NCBI GenBank assembly: GCA_040079635.1
Contig: JBEBJY010000003.1
Span: forward strand, 1 to 64,000
Direction of reading: 5' to 3'
DNA length: 64,000 nt
Origin: Aalborgiella sp040079635
GTDB taxonomy: Bacteria > Pseudomonadota > Gammaproteobacteria > Burkholderiales > Burkholderiaceae_C
A model generated the notes under the pieces. It saw only the letters and a program-made list of their open reading frames with translations. It was not told the origin of the DNA and ran no database searches. The position numbers were made by a program, and so were the translations under genes. Below are positions 23,889 to 32,285 of the stretch, piece by piece; position 1 is the first letter of the stretch; each line of letters starts with the position of its first letter.

Positions 23889-24413
23889 TTATACCTGCAA
23901 CGCTTGCGAAGATGCGCTCAAAAGTTCACGAATCTCGTTCAACTCTTGGCGTACAAATTGCCATTTGAAATTGCTACTGACTGCGTTCGTTGCTGGTTTT
24001 GTAGCTGCCATGGCAGCTGCTAAAGCGGCTTCTAGCGCGTCATCGTCGCTGATGGCTTCCTCACCGTGATCGCCATGGTTCAAACCATTGGCAGAAACTG
24101 GCATGTGATTGTCAAACTCAGACGCATCAGTGTTGCGTTTTTGGCTACGATGCACTTGCCCGATTTCTTGCATTTGGTTGCGTGCGCCGTGGATGGTGAA
24201 GCCTTGGTCGTACAACAATTCACGGATTCGGCGGATCATCAGCACCTCGTTGTGCTGGTAGTAGCGGCGATTGCCACTACGTTTCATGGGGCGCAGTTGT
24301 GTGAATTCTTGCTCCCAATAGCGTAGCACGTGGGGTTTAACACCACATAAATCGCCCACTTCACTGATGGTAAAGTAACGTTTGGCTGGAATGGGAGGGA
24401 GAGAATTCTCCAT
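23889..24413 (-). CDS. MerR-family transcriptional regulator downstream of ihfA
   Basis: 174 residues. RYFTISEVGDLCGVKPHVLR then YWEQEFTQLRPMKRSGNRRYYQHNEVLMIRRIRELLYDQGFTI is a complete MerR winged helix-turn-helix. The remaining 90 residues lack metal-binding cysteines and are Ala-rich, ending in a helix (VRQELNEIRELLSASS). This conserved neighbour of ihfA and tRNA-Pro is a known syntenic gene of unknown role; the visible context gives no target. Confidence 0.93.
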   Translation of the reverse strand: MENSLPPIPAKRYFTISEVGDLCGVKPHVLRYWEQEFTQLRPMKRSGNRRYYQHNEVLMIRRIRELLYDQGFTIHGARNQMQEIGQVHRSQKRNTDASEFDNHMPVSANGLNHGDHGEEAISDDDALEAALAAAMAATKPATNAVSSNFKWQFVRQELNEIRELLSASSQALQV

Positions 24414-24571
24414 GAAATCAATGTCCTACGTGAATAAGCTAGTAGATTACTCTAACTTTTACACTTGTAAACTGATTTCCGGAAATTTATTAATGTGTTA
24501 AAAATAAGCAACACTGAAATACCACATCAACCGCTGAAAAGCGGAAATATGTCACAAAAAACAATGGCAGA

Positions 24572-24886
24572 TTAAACGCCAGCGATTTGGTCTTTCAGCT
24601 TGTGACTGGCGTGAAAGGTGATGGCGCGACGCGCTTCAATCGGAATCAACTCGCCCGTGCGCGGGTTGCGGCCAGGTCGGGGCGCTTTGGTGCGGATTTG
24701 AAAATTGCCAAAACCTGGGATTTTGACGTCTTGTCCTTCAACCAATTGGGCTGAAATGAGGTCAAAAAACGCATCAACCATGTCTTTGGATTCACGCATA
24801 TTGAGCCCAATTTGCTCGAACAGCACCTCGGCCAATTGCGCTTTGGTCAAAGAATTGGTCTCTAAACTCTCTAAAGATATTTCCAT
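24572..24886 (-). CDS. ihfA: Integration host factor subunit alpha
   Basis: 104 residues of the HU/IHF fold: LTKAQLAEVLFEQIGLNMRE, GQDVKIPGFGNFQIRTKAPR, PGRNPRTGELIPIEARRAIT. The PGRNPRTGE arm with its intercalating proline marks it as IHF/HU, and the position right after pheT marks the alpha subunit. Binds and bends DNA together with IhfB. Confidence 0.96.
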   Translation of the reverse strand: MEISLESLETNSLTKAQLAEVLFEQIGLNMRESKDMVDAFFDLISAQLVEGQDVKIPGFGNFQIRTKAPRPGRNPRTGELIPIEARRAITFHASHKLKDQIAGV

Positions 24887-24938
24887 CGCTTTTTCTCTTT
24901 GTCTCTTTTAGTTATTTCTTTTTTGATACTACTGATTT

Positions 24939-27386
24939 TTAGCTACGCAATCTAGCACCGACTTGCGATTTCAGTTGATCGAGTACCGCGTTTACCGCAG
25001 CCTCAATCGCTTCATCGTTCAGTGTGGCATCATGGCTGTTGAAGGTCAAGCGCACGGCTAAGCTTTTCTCATCGGCTGCAATATCACCACCACTCACTTT
25101 GGGGCGGTAGATGTCAAACAGCGTGGCTGAGCGCGTCAAACCATTCAATGGCACGGCAGCGATTGCCGCTGTAACTGCCGCGTGCGTTACCTTTTCTGCT
25201 ACCAAAATTGCAATGTCACGCTCAACATCTTGCGTTTTCAACACTGGCTGAGCAACGGGCACAGTGCGTTGTAAAAGTGCATCAAGTTCAAGCTCAAACA
25301 AGATCGGGGCTTTGCCGCCCTTGCCCGATTTAGCTAGTTCGTAAGACTGAACCCACTTAGGATGCATCTCGCCAATGAAGCCAATCCCTTGGCCATTCAA
25401 CAACACACGAGCACAGCGGCCGGGGTGCATGCTTGGGTGCTGGGCTGGCTCAAACGACGCTTGAATCGGTGCGAGCAAAGCTTCGACTTCGCCTTTGACA
25501 TCGAAATAATCCGCTGCCTGCTCTGCCCTGCCCCATTGCAATTCGTCCAAATTGCCATAAACCAAACCTGCCACGCGCATCGGTTGGTGGAAGCCGTCAA
25601 CCGTGGTATCTGTATTTTTGATGCTGGCATCGCGCAAAAACACGCGTCCAACTTCAAAAATCCGCACCCGGGAGGCTTTGCGGTCAATGTTGTATTTCAA
25701 TACCTGCACGAGTGAACCGAGCAGCGACGAACGCATCACGCTCATGTTGCTGGCAATCGGGTTCAGCAACTTGATTGGGTTAGGGTTACCCGCCAACTCA
25801 TGTTCCCAGCGCTCTTCAACAAAGCTGAAATTGATCGTTTCTTGATAACCCATGGAAGCCAAGGCACGTCGCACCGCAAACGGGCCACGCTGCGATTCAG
25901 TGCGAATTTTGGCGGTGATAGGCGCGAGTGGTGGCGTGGTTGGCAGGTTATTGAAACCCACCATACGCACGACTTCTTCGATCAAGTCTTCTTCGATTTG
26001 AATGTCAAAACGGTAAGACGGTGGCGTAACAGTAATAACGTCACCTGCAACCGAATGAGGCAAGCCCAGCTTGGTAAACGCATCCGTGCATTGAGCCAAG
26101 CTGATCGGCATGCCAATGACCTTAGCCGCACGAGCGACGCGTAGGCTAACAGCTTCGATTTTTGGCATGTTCGGCTGTAAATCGTCAATCGGGCCAGCGG
26201 TACCGCCGCAGATATCCAGCACCAATTGGGTGATGCGCTCGATGTGCTCAATGGTTAACTCTGGGTCAACGCCACGCTCAAACCTGTGTCCAGCATCAGT
26301 TGAGAAGTTGAAGCGGCGTGAACGACCTGCGATAGATTTTGGCCACCAGAATGCGGCTTCGATATAGATGTTTTGAGTCGATTCAGACACAGCCGTGGCA
26401 TCACCACCCATGATGCCTGCTAGCGATTCAATAGCTTGATCATCTGCAATCACGCCGACTTGGCCATCAACGGTGACGGTGTTGCCATTGAGCAGCTTGA
26501 GTGTCTCATTCGGCTTGCCCCAACGAACATCAAGACTGCCGTGAATTTTGTCTAAGTCAAAAATATGCGATGGGCGACCCAGCTCGAACATCACATAGTT
26601 GGAAATATCGACCAAGGCGCTGACGCTACGTTGGCCGCAACGGGCGAGTTTATCGACCATCCACTGCGGTGTTTTTGCTGAATAATTCACGCCTTTGACA
26701 ACACGGCCGGAGAAACGACCGCACAAATCAGCTGCGCTGACTTTGACGGCGAGTTTGTCTTGGTGGCTCACCGCTACAGCCGGGAAGCTTGGTGGTTTCA
26801 GCGGTGCGCCTGTCAAGGCTGACAGCTCACGCGCCACGCCGTAAACGCTCAAACAATGCGCCAGATTCGGTGTCAACTTCAGCGTCAACAACGTGTCGTC
26901 TAAATTCAAATGCTGGCGAATGTCTTGACCAATAATGGCGTCGTCAGCCAACTCCAACAAACCATCTTTGCTGTCGTTCAATTTCAGCTCGTTGGCCGAG
27001 CACAGCATGCCCTGGCTTTCAACACCGCGCAACTTGCCAAGCTTGATCATGAACGGTTTGCCGTCCTTACCTTCCCCATCAGAGGGTGGCAAAGCTGCAC
27101 CAACGAGAGCACAAGGAATTTTGATGCCAACGCGAGCATTGGGTGCACCACAAACGATGTTCAACAACTCAGCTTGTCCAACATTGACTTGGCAAACGCG
27201 TAAGCGGTCTGCGTTCGGGTGCTGCTCTGCCGCCATGATTTGACCGACGACGATGCCAGTGAACGGTGGCGCGACGGGGCTTTGCTCTTCAACTTCCAAA
27301 CCACCCATGGTGAGCGTTTCGGCCAATTGGGCAGTGGTCAGTGGTGGGTTGCAAAATTCGCGCAACCAAGATTCTGGGAATTGCAT
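24939..27386 (-). CDS. pheT: Phenylalanine--tRNA ligase beta subunit
   Basis: 815 residues, normal length. Domains in order: N-terminal OB-fold tRNA-binding domain (about 39-150, VGQIMAAEQHPNADRLRVCQ), B3/B4 editing domain (about 210-390, SALVDISNYVMFELGRPSHI), B5 domain (about 400-475, VIGMPISLAQCTDAFTKLGL), catalytic-like core (REALASMGYQETINFSFV-type segment near 500) and the C-terminal FDX-ACB domain (SATLFDIYRPKVSGGDIA). Forms the heterotetramer with PheS; 72 nt follow the pheS stop. Confidence 0.97.
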   Translation of the reverse strand: MQFPESWLREFCNPPLTTAQLAETLTMGGLEVEEQSPVAPPFTGIVVGQIMAAEQHPNADRLRVCQVNVGQAELLNIVCGAPNARVGIKIPCALVGAALPPSDGEGKDGKPFMIKLGKLRGVESQGMLCSANELKLNDSKDGLLELADDAIIGQDIRQHLNLDDTLLTLKLTPNLAHCLSVYGVARELSALTGAPLKPPSFPAVAVSHQDKLAVKVSAADLCGRFSGRVVKGVNYSAKTPQWMVDKLARCGQRSVSALVDISNYVMFELGRPSHIFDLDKIHGSLDVRWGKPNETLKLLNGNTVTVDGQVGVIADDQAIESLAGIMGGDATAVSESTQNIYIEAAFWWPKSIAGRSRRFNFSTDAGHRFERGVDPELTIEHIERITQLVLDICGGTAGPIDDLQPNMPKIEAVSLRVARAAKVIGMPISLAQCTDAFTKLGLPHSVAGDVITVTPPSYRFDIQIEEDLIEEVVRMVGFNNLPTTPPLAPITAKIRTESQRGPFAVRRALASMGYQETINFSFVEERWEHELAGNPNPIKLLNPIASNMSVMRSSLLGSLVQVLKYNIDRKASRVRIFEVGRVFLRDASIKNTDTTVDGFHQPMRVAGLVYGNLDELQWGRAEQAADYFDVKGEVEALLAPIQASFEPAQHPSMHPGRCARVLLNGQGIGFIGEMHPKWVQSYELAKSGKGGKAPILFELELDALLQRTVPVAQPVLKTQDVERDIAILVAEKVTHAAVTAAIAAVPLNGLTRSATLFDIYRPKVSGGDIAADEKSLAVRLTFNSHDATLNDEAIEAAVNAVLDQLKSQVGARLRS

Positions 27387-27458
27387 AGTTAACTCTTATT
27401 TTTCTGTTTTATGGATGACTGAGGGATTGGGCTTTTGAACTCAATTAATGAAGTTGAT

Positions 27459-28511
27459 TTATTGAAATTGAGAAAGAAACCGAATATCGCCATCAAAAAA
27501 CAAACGCAAATCATTCACACCGTAACGCAGCATGGTCAAACGGTCTGGACCCATACCAAAAGCGAAACCAATGTATTTTTCAGGGTCCAAACCCATGTTG
27601 CGCACCACGTTGGGGTGGACCTGGCCGGAGCCGGCCACTTCCAACCAGCGACCTGCCAGCGGGCCAGAAGCGAATTGGATATCAATCTCGGCGCTCGGCT
27701 CGGTGAACGGGAAAAAGCTGGGGCGGAAGCGCAGCACCAAGTCGTCTGACTCAAAAAAGGTGCGGCAAAAATCGGTGAAGACGACTTTCAAATCTTTGAA
27801 ATTCACATTCGCGCCAATCCACAGGCCTTCGCACTGATGGAACATGGGGGAATGGGTGGCGTCGCTGTCGACGCGGTACGTTCTGCCCGGCGCGATGACG
27901 CGGATCTCAGGCATCTGACCGCCACTGTCTATCAACGCGCGGTGCTTTTTAACGTGCTGCACGGCATAGCGAATCTGCATCGGGCTGGTGTGGGTACGCA
28001 ACAGGTTGGGAGCAGTCTCCGTGCCGCCTTCGACATAAAACGTGTCGTGCATAGAACGTGCTGGATGGTCTTCCGGCGTGTTGAGCGCGGTGAAGTTGAA
28101 CCAGTCAGTTTCAATCTCCGGACCTTGCGCCACGTCAAACCCCATGGAACCAAAAATCGCTTCGATGCGCTCTAAAGTGAGCGACACAGGGTGCAAACCG
28201 CCCTGCCCGCGTTTGCGACCGGGCAACGACACATCCATCGCCTCGGCTTTGAGTTGCAACTCCAGCTCGGCGTCTGCCATAGCTTGGCGACGCTCGGTTA
28301 AAGCGGCTTCTACGGCCTGTTTCACCACGTTGATGGCTGCGCCGCGTGATTTTTTCTCTTCCACGGGCAAGGCGGCCATGCCTTTCATCAGCTCGGTGAT
28401 GCTGCCTGTTTTGCCTAAAAACAGCGCTTTGGTGTTTTCTAAATCGGCAGGTGTGGCAGCAGCGATGAAAGCTTGCTTGGCGGTGTCAACAATGGCGTTC
28501 AGTTCAATCAT
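27459..28511 (-). CDS. pheS: Phenylalanine--tRNA ligase alpha subunit
   Basis: 350 residues, class II synthetase. N-terminal coiled coil (LNAIVDTAKQAFIAAATPAD), then HPVSLTLERIEAIFGSMGFD, motif 2 region APGRTYRVDSDATHSPMFHQ and the C-terminal motif 3 GFAFGMGPDRLTMLRYGVND. Starts at the ATG at 28511; a TTG nine codons upstream is the only alternative. Separated from rplT by a terminator hairpin and a dispersed-element copy. I see no phenylalanine-rich leader peptide in the gap. Confidence 0.97.
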   Translation of the reverse strand: MIELNAIVDTAKQAFIAAATPADLENTKALFLGKTGSITELMKGMAALPVEEKKSRGAAINVVKQAVEAALTERRQAMADAELELQLKAEAMDVSLPGRKRGQGGLHPVSLTLERIEAIFGSMGFDVAQGPEIETDWFNFTALNTPEDHPARSMHDTFYVEGGTETAPNLLRTHTSPMQIRYAVQHVKKHRALIDSGGQMPEIRVIAPGRTYRVDSDATHSPMFHQCEGLWIGANVNFKDLKVVFTDFCRTFFESDDLVLRFRPSFFPFTEPSAEIDIQFASGPLAGRWLEVAGSGQVHPNVVRNMGLDPEKYIGFAFGMGPDRLTMLRYGVNDLRLFFDGDIRFLSQFQ

Positions 28512-28591
28512 ATTTTTCGTTTTGGAACTATTTAGCAAACTATCTAACTTTTAACAGTTGAATAACTATCAAAATCAATATTTACAATGAA

Positions 28592-28622
28592 AAAGGGCTA
28601 GTGCAATTAAGCTCTAGCCCTT
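28592..28622 (-). terminator. Terminator-like hairpin downstream of rplT
   Basis: Minus strand: AAGGGCTAGAGC, loop, GCACTAGCCCTTTTTC. A stem of about nine pairs ends in a T run, a plausible rho-independent terminator for infC-rpmI-rplT with partial read-through into pheST. Its first arm is the CTAGAGC end of the neighbouring dispersed element. Confidence 0.7.
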
Positions 28623-28657
28623 GTTTCTATTGCCTAAGCTGCTATTTTATCAATAGC
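28611..28657 (-). repeat. Diverged 45-bp dispersed element overlapping the rplT terminator
   Basis: Plus strand GCTCTAGCCCTTGTTTCTAT, then TGCCTAAGCTGCTATTTTAT and CAATAGC. Spacing and both ends match the family; the central GCCGGCGTATTT is diverged to GCCCTTGTTTCT. Its GCTCTAGCCC end forms one arm of the terminator. Confidence 0.65.
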
Positions 28658-28685
28658 TACCACAGCAACATTTTCAAGCTGAAAA

Positions 28686-29045
28686 TCAAGCAGCCAGTTT
28701 GGCTTTAACTTGTTCCACAATGCTTGCGAAGGCAGCTTTGTCGTGCACGGCGATGTCAGCCAACATTTTGCGGTCAACTTCGATAGAAGCTTTCTTCAAA
28801 CCGTTGGTGAACTGGCTGTAGGTCAAACCGCATTCACGCGCTGCGGCGTTGATACGGGCGATCCACAAGCGGCGGAACACGCGCTTTTTGGTACGACGGT
28901 CACGGTAGGCATATTGCCCAGCTTTCATGACCGCTTCTTTGGCGACCCGGAAAACATTACCGCGGCGACCGCGAAAACCCTTGGCTAGGGCGATGATTTT
29001 TTTGTGACGGGCTCTGGCCGTTACACCACGTTTGACGCGAGGCAT
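28686..29045 (-). CDS. rplT: 50S ribosomal protein L20
   Basis: 119 residues; MPRVKRGVTARARHKKIIAL and KGFRGRRGNVFRVAKEAVMK are invariant for L20. Binds 23S rRNA early in 50S assembly and, in enterobacteria, represses its own operon in translation. Follows rpmI by 25 nt in the conserved infC-rpmI-rplT order. Confidence 0.98.
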   Translation of the reverse strand: MPRVKRGVTARARHKKIIALAKGFRGRRGNVFRVAKEAVMKAGQYAYRDRRTKKRVFRRLWIARINAAARECGLTYSQFTNGLKKASIEVDRKMLADIAVHDKAAFASIVEQVKAKLAA

Positions 29046-29070
29046 GTTAGTACTCCTTGTTCGTCGTTAA

Positions 29071-29274
29071 TTAAATGCCTTGGCCGGGCAACATTTGTGA
29101 CATACGACCCATATCGGTCTTATGAACAGCAGTTGATCCGCGCAGATGGCGTTTGTTTTTAGTGGTCTTCTTGGTCAAGATGTGACGTTTGAAGGCTTGA
29201 CCGCGCTTGACGGTGCCACCTGGACGAACGCGAAAACGTTTTTTCGCGCCACTTTTGGTCTTCATTTTGGGCAT
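29071..29274 (-). CDS. rpmI: 50S ribosomal protein L35
   Basis: 67 residues beginning MPKMKTKSGAKKRFRVRPGG. The ATG at 29274 is chosen over one two codons upstream because AGGAG lies 7 nt before it and only 1 nt before the other. The 163-nt gap to infC shows an inverted pair around GGCAAG/CTTGCC near 29410, but I find nothing definite there. Confidence 0.97.
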   Translation of the reverse strand: MPKMKTKSGAKKRFRVRPGGTVKRGQAFKRHILTKKTTKNKRHLRGSTAVHKTDMGRMSQMLPGQGI

Positions 29275-29437
29275 TTTCATGCTCCTTTTCTATTGTGCTC
29301 GTGAGGCGTTTGCGAACCTACGCAAACTTGTTGGCCCCGAGCCACTTGTTAAGTAGCGAGATTTAACTCACTACTTTTCGCAGAAAGCTTTAACACTTTC
29401 TACTTTATCGGCAAGTCTTTCAACTTGCCAAAATTCT

Positions 29438-30055
29438 TTATGCCGCAGCCTCAGTCTTCACTGGCGCTGCCGCAGCAGCTTGCGGCTGAACTTGAGGCTT
29501 AGGCGCTGGTTTCTTCTTGCCTGGCGCGATCATCATGACCATTTGACGCCCTTCAAGCTTTGGAAACTGCTCCACCACAATCAAATCCACCAACTCATCG
29601 CGAATGCGATTGAGTAAATTCATACCAATCTCTTGGTGGGTGATTTCACGACCACGGAAGCGCAGCGTTACTTTGACCTTGTCACCCTCTTCCAAGAAAC
29701 GCTTGATATTGCGCATCTTGATGTTGTAATCACCGTCATCAGTTCCTGGGCGGAACTTGATTTCTTTGATCTCAACCACCGTCTGCTTGGACTTCGCGTC
29801 GGCTGCCTTCTTTTGCTCTTGGTATTTGAACTTGCCGTAGTCCATCAAACGACAAACCGGCGGAACCGCCGTGGCAACAATTTCAACCAAGTCAACATCG
29901 TATTCACCGGCTAATCTCAGGGCTTCCATGATGGAAACGATGCCTAATGGCTCGTTTTCTGGACCTGACAAGCGCACTTCTGGCGCCATGATTTCACGGT
30001 TTAAACGGTGTTTGCGCTCTTCACGTTGGCGACGATCACGAAATTCAGTAGCTAT
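29438..30055 (-). CDS. infC: Translation initiation factor IF-3, with an ATA start codon
   Basis: 205 residues. The conserved N-terminal domain needs sequence upstream of the first ATG (29989): reading back in frame gives IATEFRDRRQREERKHRLNR followed by EIMAPEVRLSGPENEPLGIV, which contains the universal HRxNxEI block. The best start is ATA at 30055, with AAGGA 8 nt upstream. infC is known for rare starts (AUU in E. coli), which IF-3 itself discriminates against, giving autoregulation. Other blocks: ICRLMDYGKFKYQEQKKA-like CRLMDYGKFKYQEQKKAADA and KVTLRFRGREITHQEIGM. The C-terminal tail is Pro/Ala-rich. Starting at 29989 would lose 22 conserved residues. Confidence 0.93.
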   Translation of the reverse strand: MATEFRDRRQREERKHRLNREIMAPEVRLSGPENEPLGIVSIMEALRLAGEYDVDLVEIVATAVPPVCRLMDYGKFKYQEQKKAADAKSKQTVVEIKEIKFRPGTDDGDYNIKMRNIKRFLEEGDKVKVTLRFRGREITHQEIGMNLLNRIRDELVDLIVVEQFPKLEGRQMVMMIAPGKKKPAPKPQVQPQAAAAAPVKTEAAA

Positions 30056-30079
30056 GGTAATAATCCTTAAAATTAATTA

Positions 30080-30127
30080 GCTATTATAAAAATAGCATCT
30101 CAGGCAGCAAATACGCCGGCTAGAGCC
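30080..30127 (+). repeat. 45-bp dispersed element between thrS and infC
   Basis: GCTATTATAAAAATAGCATC followed by TCAGGCAGCAAATACGCCGG and CTAGAGCC. One core change. In the leader between the two genes, 25 nt before the infC start. Confidence 0.92.
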
Positions 30128-30159
30128 TGTTTTAACCTCTAAAAAAGGGATTTATAAAC

Positions 30160-32070
30160 TTAAGCTTTAGTAGCAATGTCGTTGGCAAGTCTATTTTGGA
30201 AGTCTTGTAATGGCATCACTCCGAGGTCAACATTGCCCCTCGCGCGCACTGCAACTGCCCCCGCTTCCATCTCTTTATCGCCGATAACAACGATATATGG
30301 CAGCTTTTGCATTGAATGCTCACGTATTTTATACGTAATTTTCTCGTTGCGTAAGTCTAAATTGACCCTAAACCCCTGATTTTGCAGTGTTTTTGCCACT
30401 TCTTTGGCATATACGGCCTGCGAATCGGTGATATTGAGCACGGAAACCTGCATGGGCGCCAACCAAAACGGCAAAGCGCCTGAGTGCTCTTCGATCAAAA
30501 TGCCGATAAAACGCTCCAAACTGCCCACAATCGCGCGGTGCAGCATGATGGGGCGGTGGCGGCCACCGTCTTCGCCCACGTATTCGGCATCCAAGCGCTC
30601 AGGCATATTCGGGTCCACTTGAATCGTACCGCACTGCCATTCACGACCCAGCGCGTCTTTCAGCGTGTATTCGATTTTCGGCCCGTAAAACGCGCCCTCG
30701 CCCGGCAAATAGGTAAATTCGCAGCCTGAAGCCTTCAAGCCTTCCGCCAAAGCGTGTTCAGCCTTGTCCCAGCTTTCTTCAGAGCCGATGCGCTTTTCAG
30801 GGCGGGTAGAGAGTTTGTAGATGATATTTTTGAAGCCGAAATCGGCGTAAACTTTTTGCAGCAAGGTCGTAAACGCCACCACTTCGCTTTGGATTTGTTC
30901 TTCGGTACAAAAAATATGCCCATCGTCCTGCGTGAACGCGCGCACCCGCATGATGCCGTGCAATCCGCCCGAAGGCTCGTTGCGGTGACAAGCGCCAAAC
31001 TCGCCGAAGCGCAGCGGCAAATCGCGGTAGCTTTTCAGGCCGTGTTTGTAGATCAGGATATGACCCGGGCAGTTCATCGGCTTCAGGGCGTAATCGCGCT
31101 TTTCTGACTCGGTGACAAACATGTTTTCTTTGTACTTGTCCCAGTGGCCAGTTTTTTCCCACAGGCTCTGGTCCAAAATCTGCGGGCCTTTGACCTCTAG
31201 GTAGCCGTTGTCTTGGTAGACCTTGCGCATGTACTGCTCAACGCCCTGCCACAGCGTCCAGCCCTTGGGGTGCCAAAACACCGTGCCTGGAGAATGCTCG
31301 TCAATGTGGAACAAATCCAGCTCGCGCCCCAGCTTGCGGTGGTCGCGCTTTTCGGCCTCTTCCAGCATTTTCAAATGCTGTTGCAGCTCGTCTTTGCTAC
31401 CCCATGCTGTGCCGTAAATACGCTGCAGCATCTCGTTTTTGTGGTCGCCACGCCAGTAAGCACCGGCCAGCTTCATCAGCTTGAAATGCTTCAATTTGCC
31501 GGTTGACGGCACGTGCGGGCCACGGCACAGGTCTTCAAACGCGCCTTCTTTGTAGAGCGACACGTCTTCACCCGCTGGAATGCTGCCAATGATCTCGGCC
31601 TTGTAGTTCTCTCCCAAGCTCTTAAAGTAAGCCACAGCCTCGTCACGCGGCAGCACGCGGCGGGTGACTGGTTCGTCTTTGTTCGCCAGCTCGGTCATCT
31701 TTTTCTCAATCGCCGCTAAATCATCCAGCATGAACGGGCGTTTGTAAGAGAAATCGTAGAAAAACCCATGCTCAATCACCGGCCCAATCGTCACCTGCGC
31801 GTCTGGGAACAACTCTTTCACCGCATAAGCCAACAAATGCGCGGTAGAGTGACGAATCACCTCTAACCCATCCGCGTCCTTGGCGGTGATGATGGCTAAT
31901 GTGCAGTCTTTAGTGATGCTGAAACTCGTATCCACAACTTTGCCATCGACTTTTCCAGCCAACGCAGCTTTAGCCAACCCCGCACCAATAGACAAAGCGA
32001 CATCCGCCACCGTGACGCTAGAAGCCTCGTAGTCACGTTTGGAGCCGTCGGGAAGAGTGATTTGAATCAT
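30160..32070 (-). CDS. thrS: Threonine--tRNA ligase
   Basis: 636 residues, normal length. TGS domain at the start (MIQITLPDGSKRDYEASSVT), editing domain with VIRHSTAHLLAYAVKELFPD and HGFFYDF, class II catalytic core with ALKPMNCPGHILIYKHGLKS (zinc Cys) and FGACHRNEPSGGLHGIMRVR, and the anticodon-binding domain from about 535. The ATG at 32070 is chosen because the TGS domain starts there; the frame extends 11 codons upstream to a TTG without family support. First gene of the thrS-infC-rpmI-rplT-pheST-ihfA run. Confidence 0.97.
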   Translation of the reverse strand: MIQITLPDGSKRDYEASSVTVADVALSIGAGLAKAALAGKVDGKVVDTSFSITKDCTLAIITAKDADGLEVIRHSTAHLLAYAVKELFPDAQVTIGPVIEHGFFYDFSYKRPFMLDDLAAIEKKMTELANKDEPVTRRVLPRDEAVAYFKSLGENYKAEIIGSIPAGEDVSLYKEGAFEDLCRGPHVPSTGKLKHFKLMKLAGAYWRGDHKNEMLQRIYGTAWGSKDELQQHLKMLEEAEKRDHRKLGRELDLFHIDEHSPGTVFWHPKGWTLWQGVEQYMRKVYQDNGYLEVKGPQILDQSLWEKTGHWDKYKENMFVTESEKRDYALKPMNCPGHILIYKHGLKSYRDLPLRFGEFGACHRNEPSGGLHGIMRVRAFTQDDGHIFCTEEQIQSEVVAFTTLLQKVYADFGFKNIIYKLSTRPEKRIGSEESWDKAEHALAEGLKASGCEFTYLPGEGAFYGPKIEYTLKDALGREWQCGTIQVDPNMPERLDAEYVGEDGGRHRPIMLHRAIVGSLERFIGILIEEHSGALPFWLAPMQVSVLNITDSQAVYAKEVAKTLQNQGFRVNLDLRNEKITYKIREHSMQKLPYIVVIGDKEMEAGAVAVRARGNVDLGVMPLQDFQNRLANDIATKA

Positions 32071-32141
32071 GGGTAAAGTGCAGTGGAGTCGTAAATAACC
32101 CAATATTTTACCCCAACCCCATTTTTACCCCTCAAATATGA

Positions 32142-32187
32142 CCCTAGCCGGCGTATTTGTTGCTTAAGGTGCTATTTAATTTGTAGC
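32142..32187 (-). repeat. 45-bp dispersed element upstream of thrS
   Basis: Plus strand CCCTAGCCGGCGTATTTGTT followed by GCTTAAGGTGCTATTTAATT and TGTAGC. Between thrS and a divergent gene of unknown function. Confidence 0.9.
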
Positions 32188-32285
32188 GAATTGGAGCTCT
32201 GAGTGACTTGTTCCCCACTTTGAAAAAGGGGGCTAGGGGAGATTTTCTTGGGCTATAGTTTGGTTTCTACTAGCTGAGTACGTAA

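Noticed and set aside
28512..28685. A pheM-like leader peptide and attenuator before pheS
   Set aside because: No short Phe-rich reading frame with a ribosome binding site is visible; only the terminator and the dispersed element are present.
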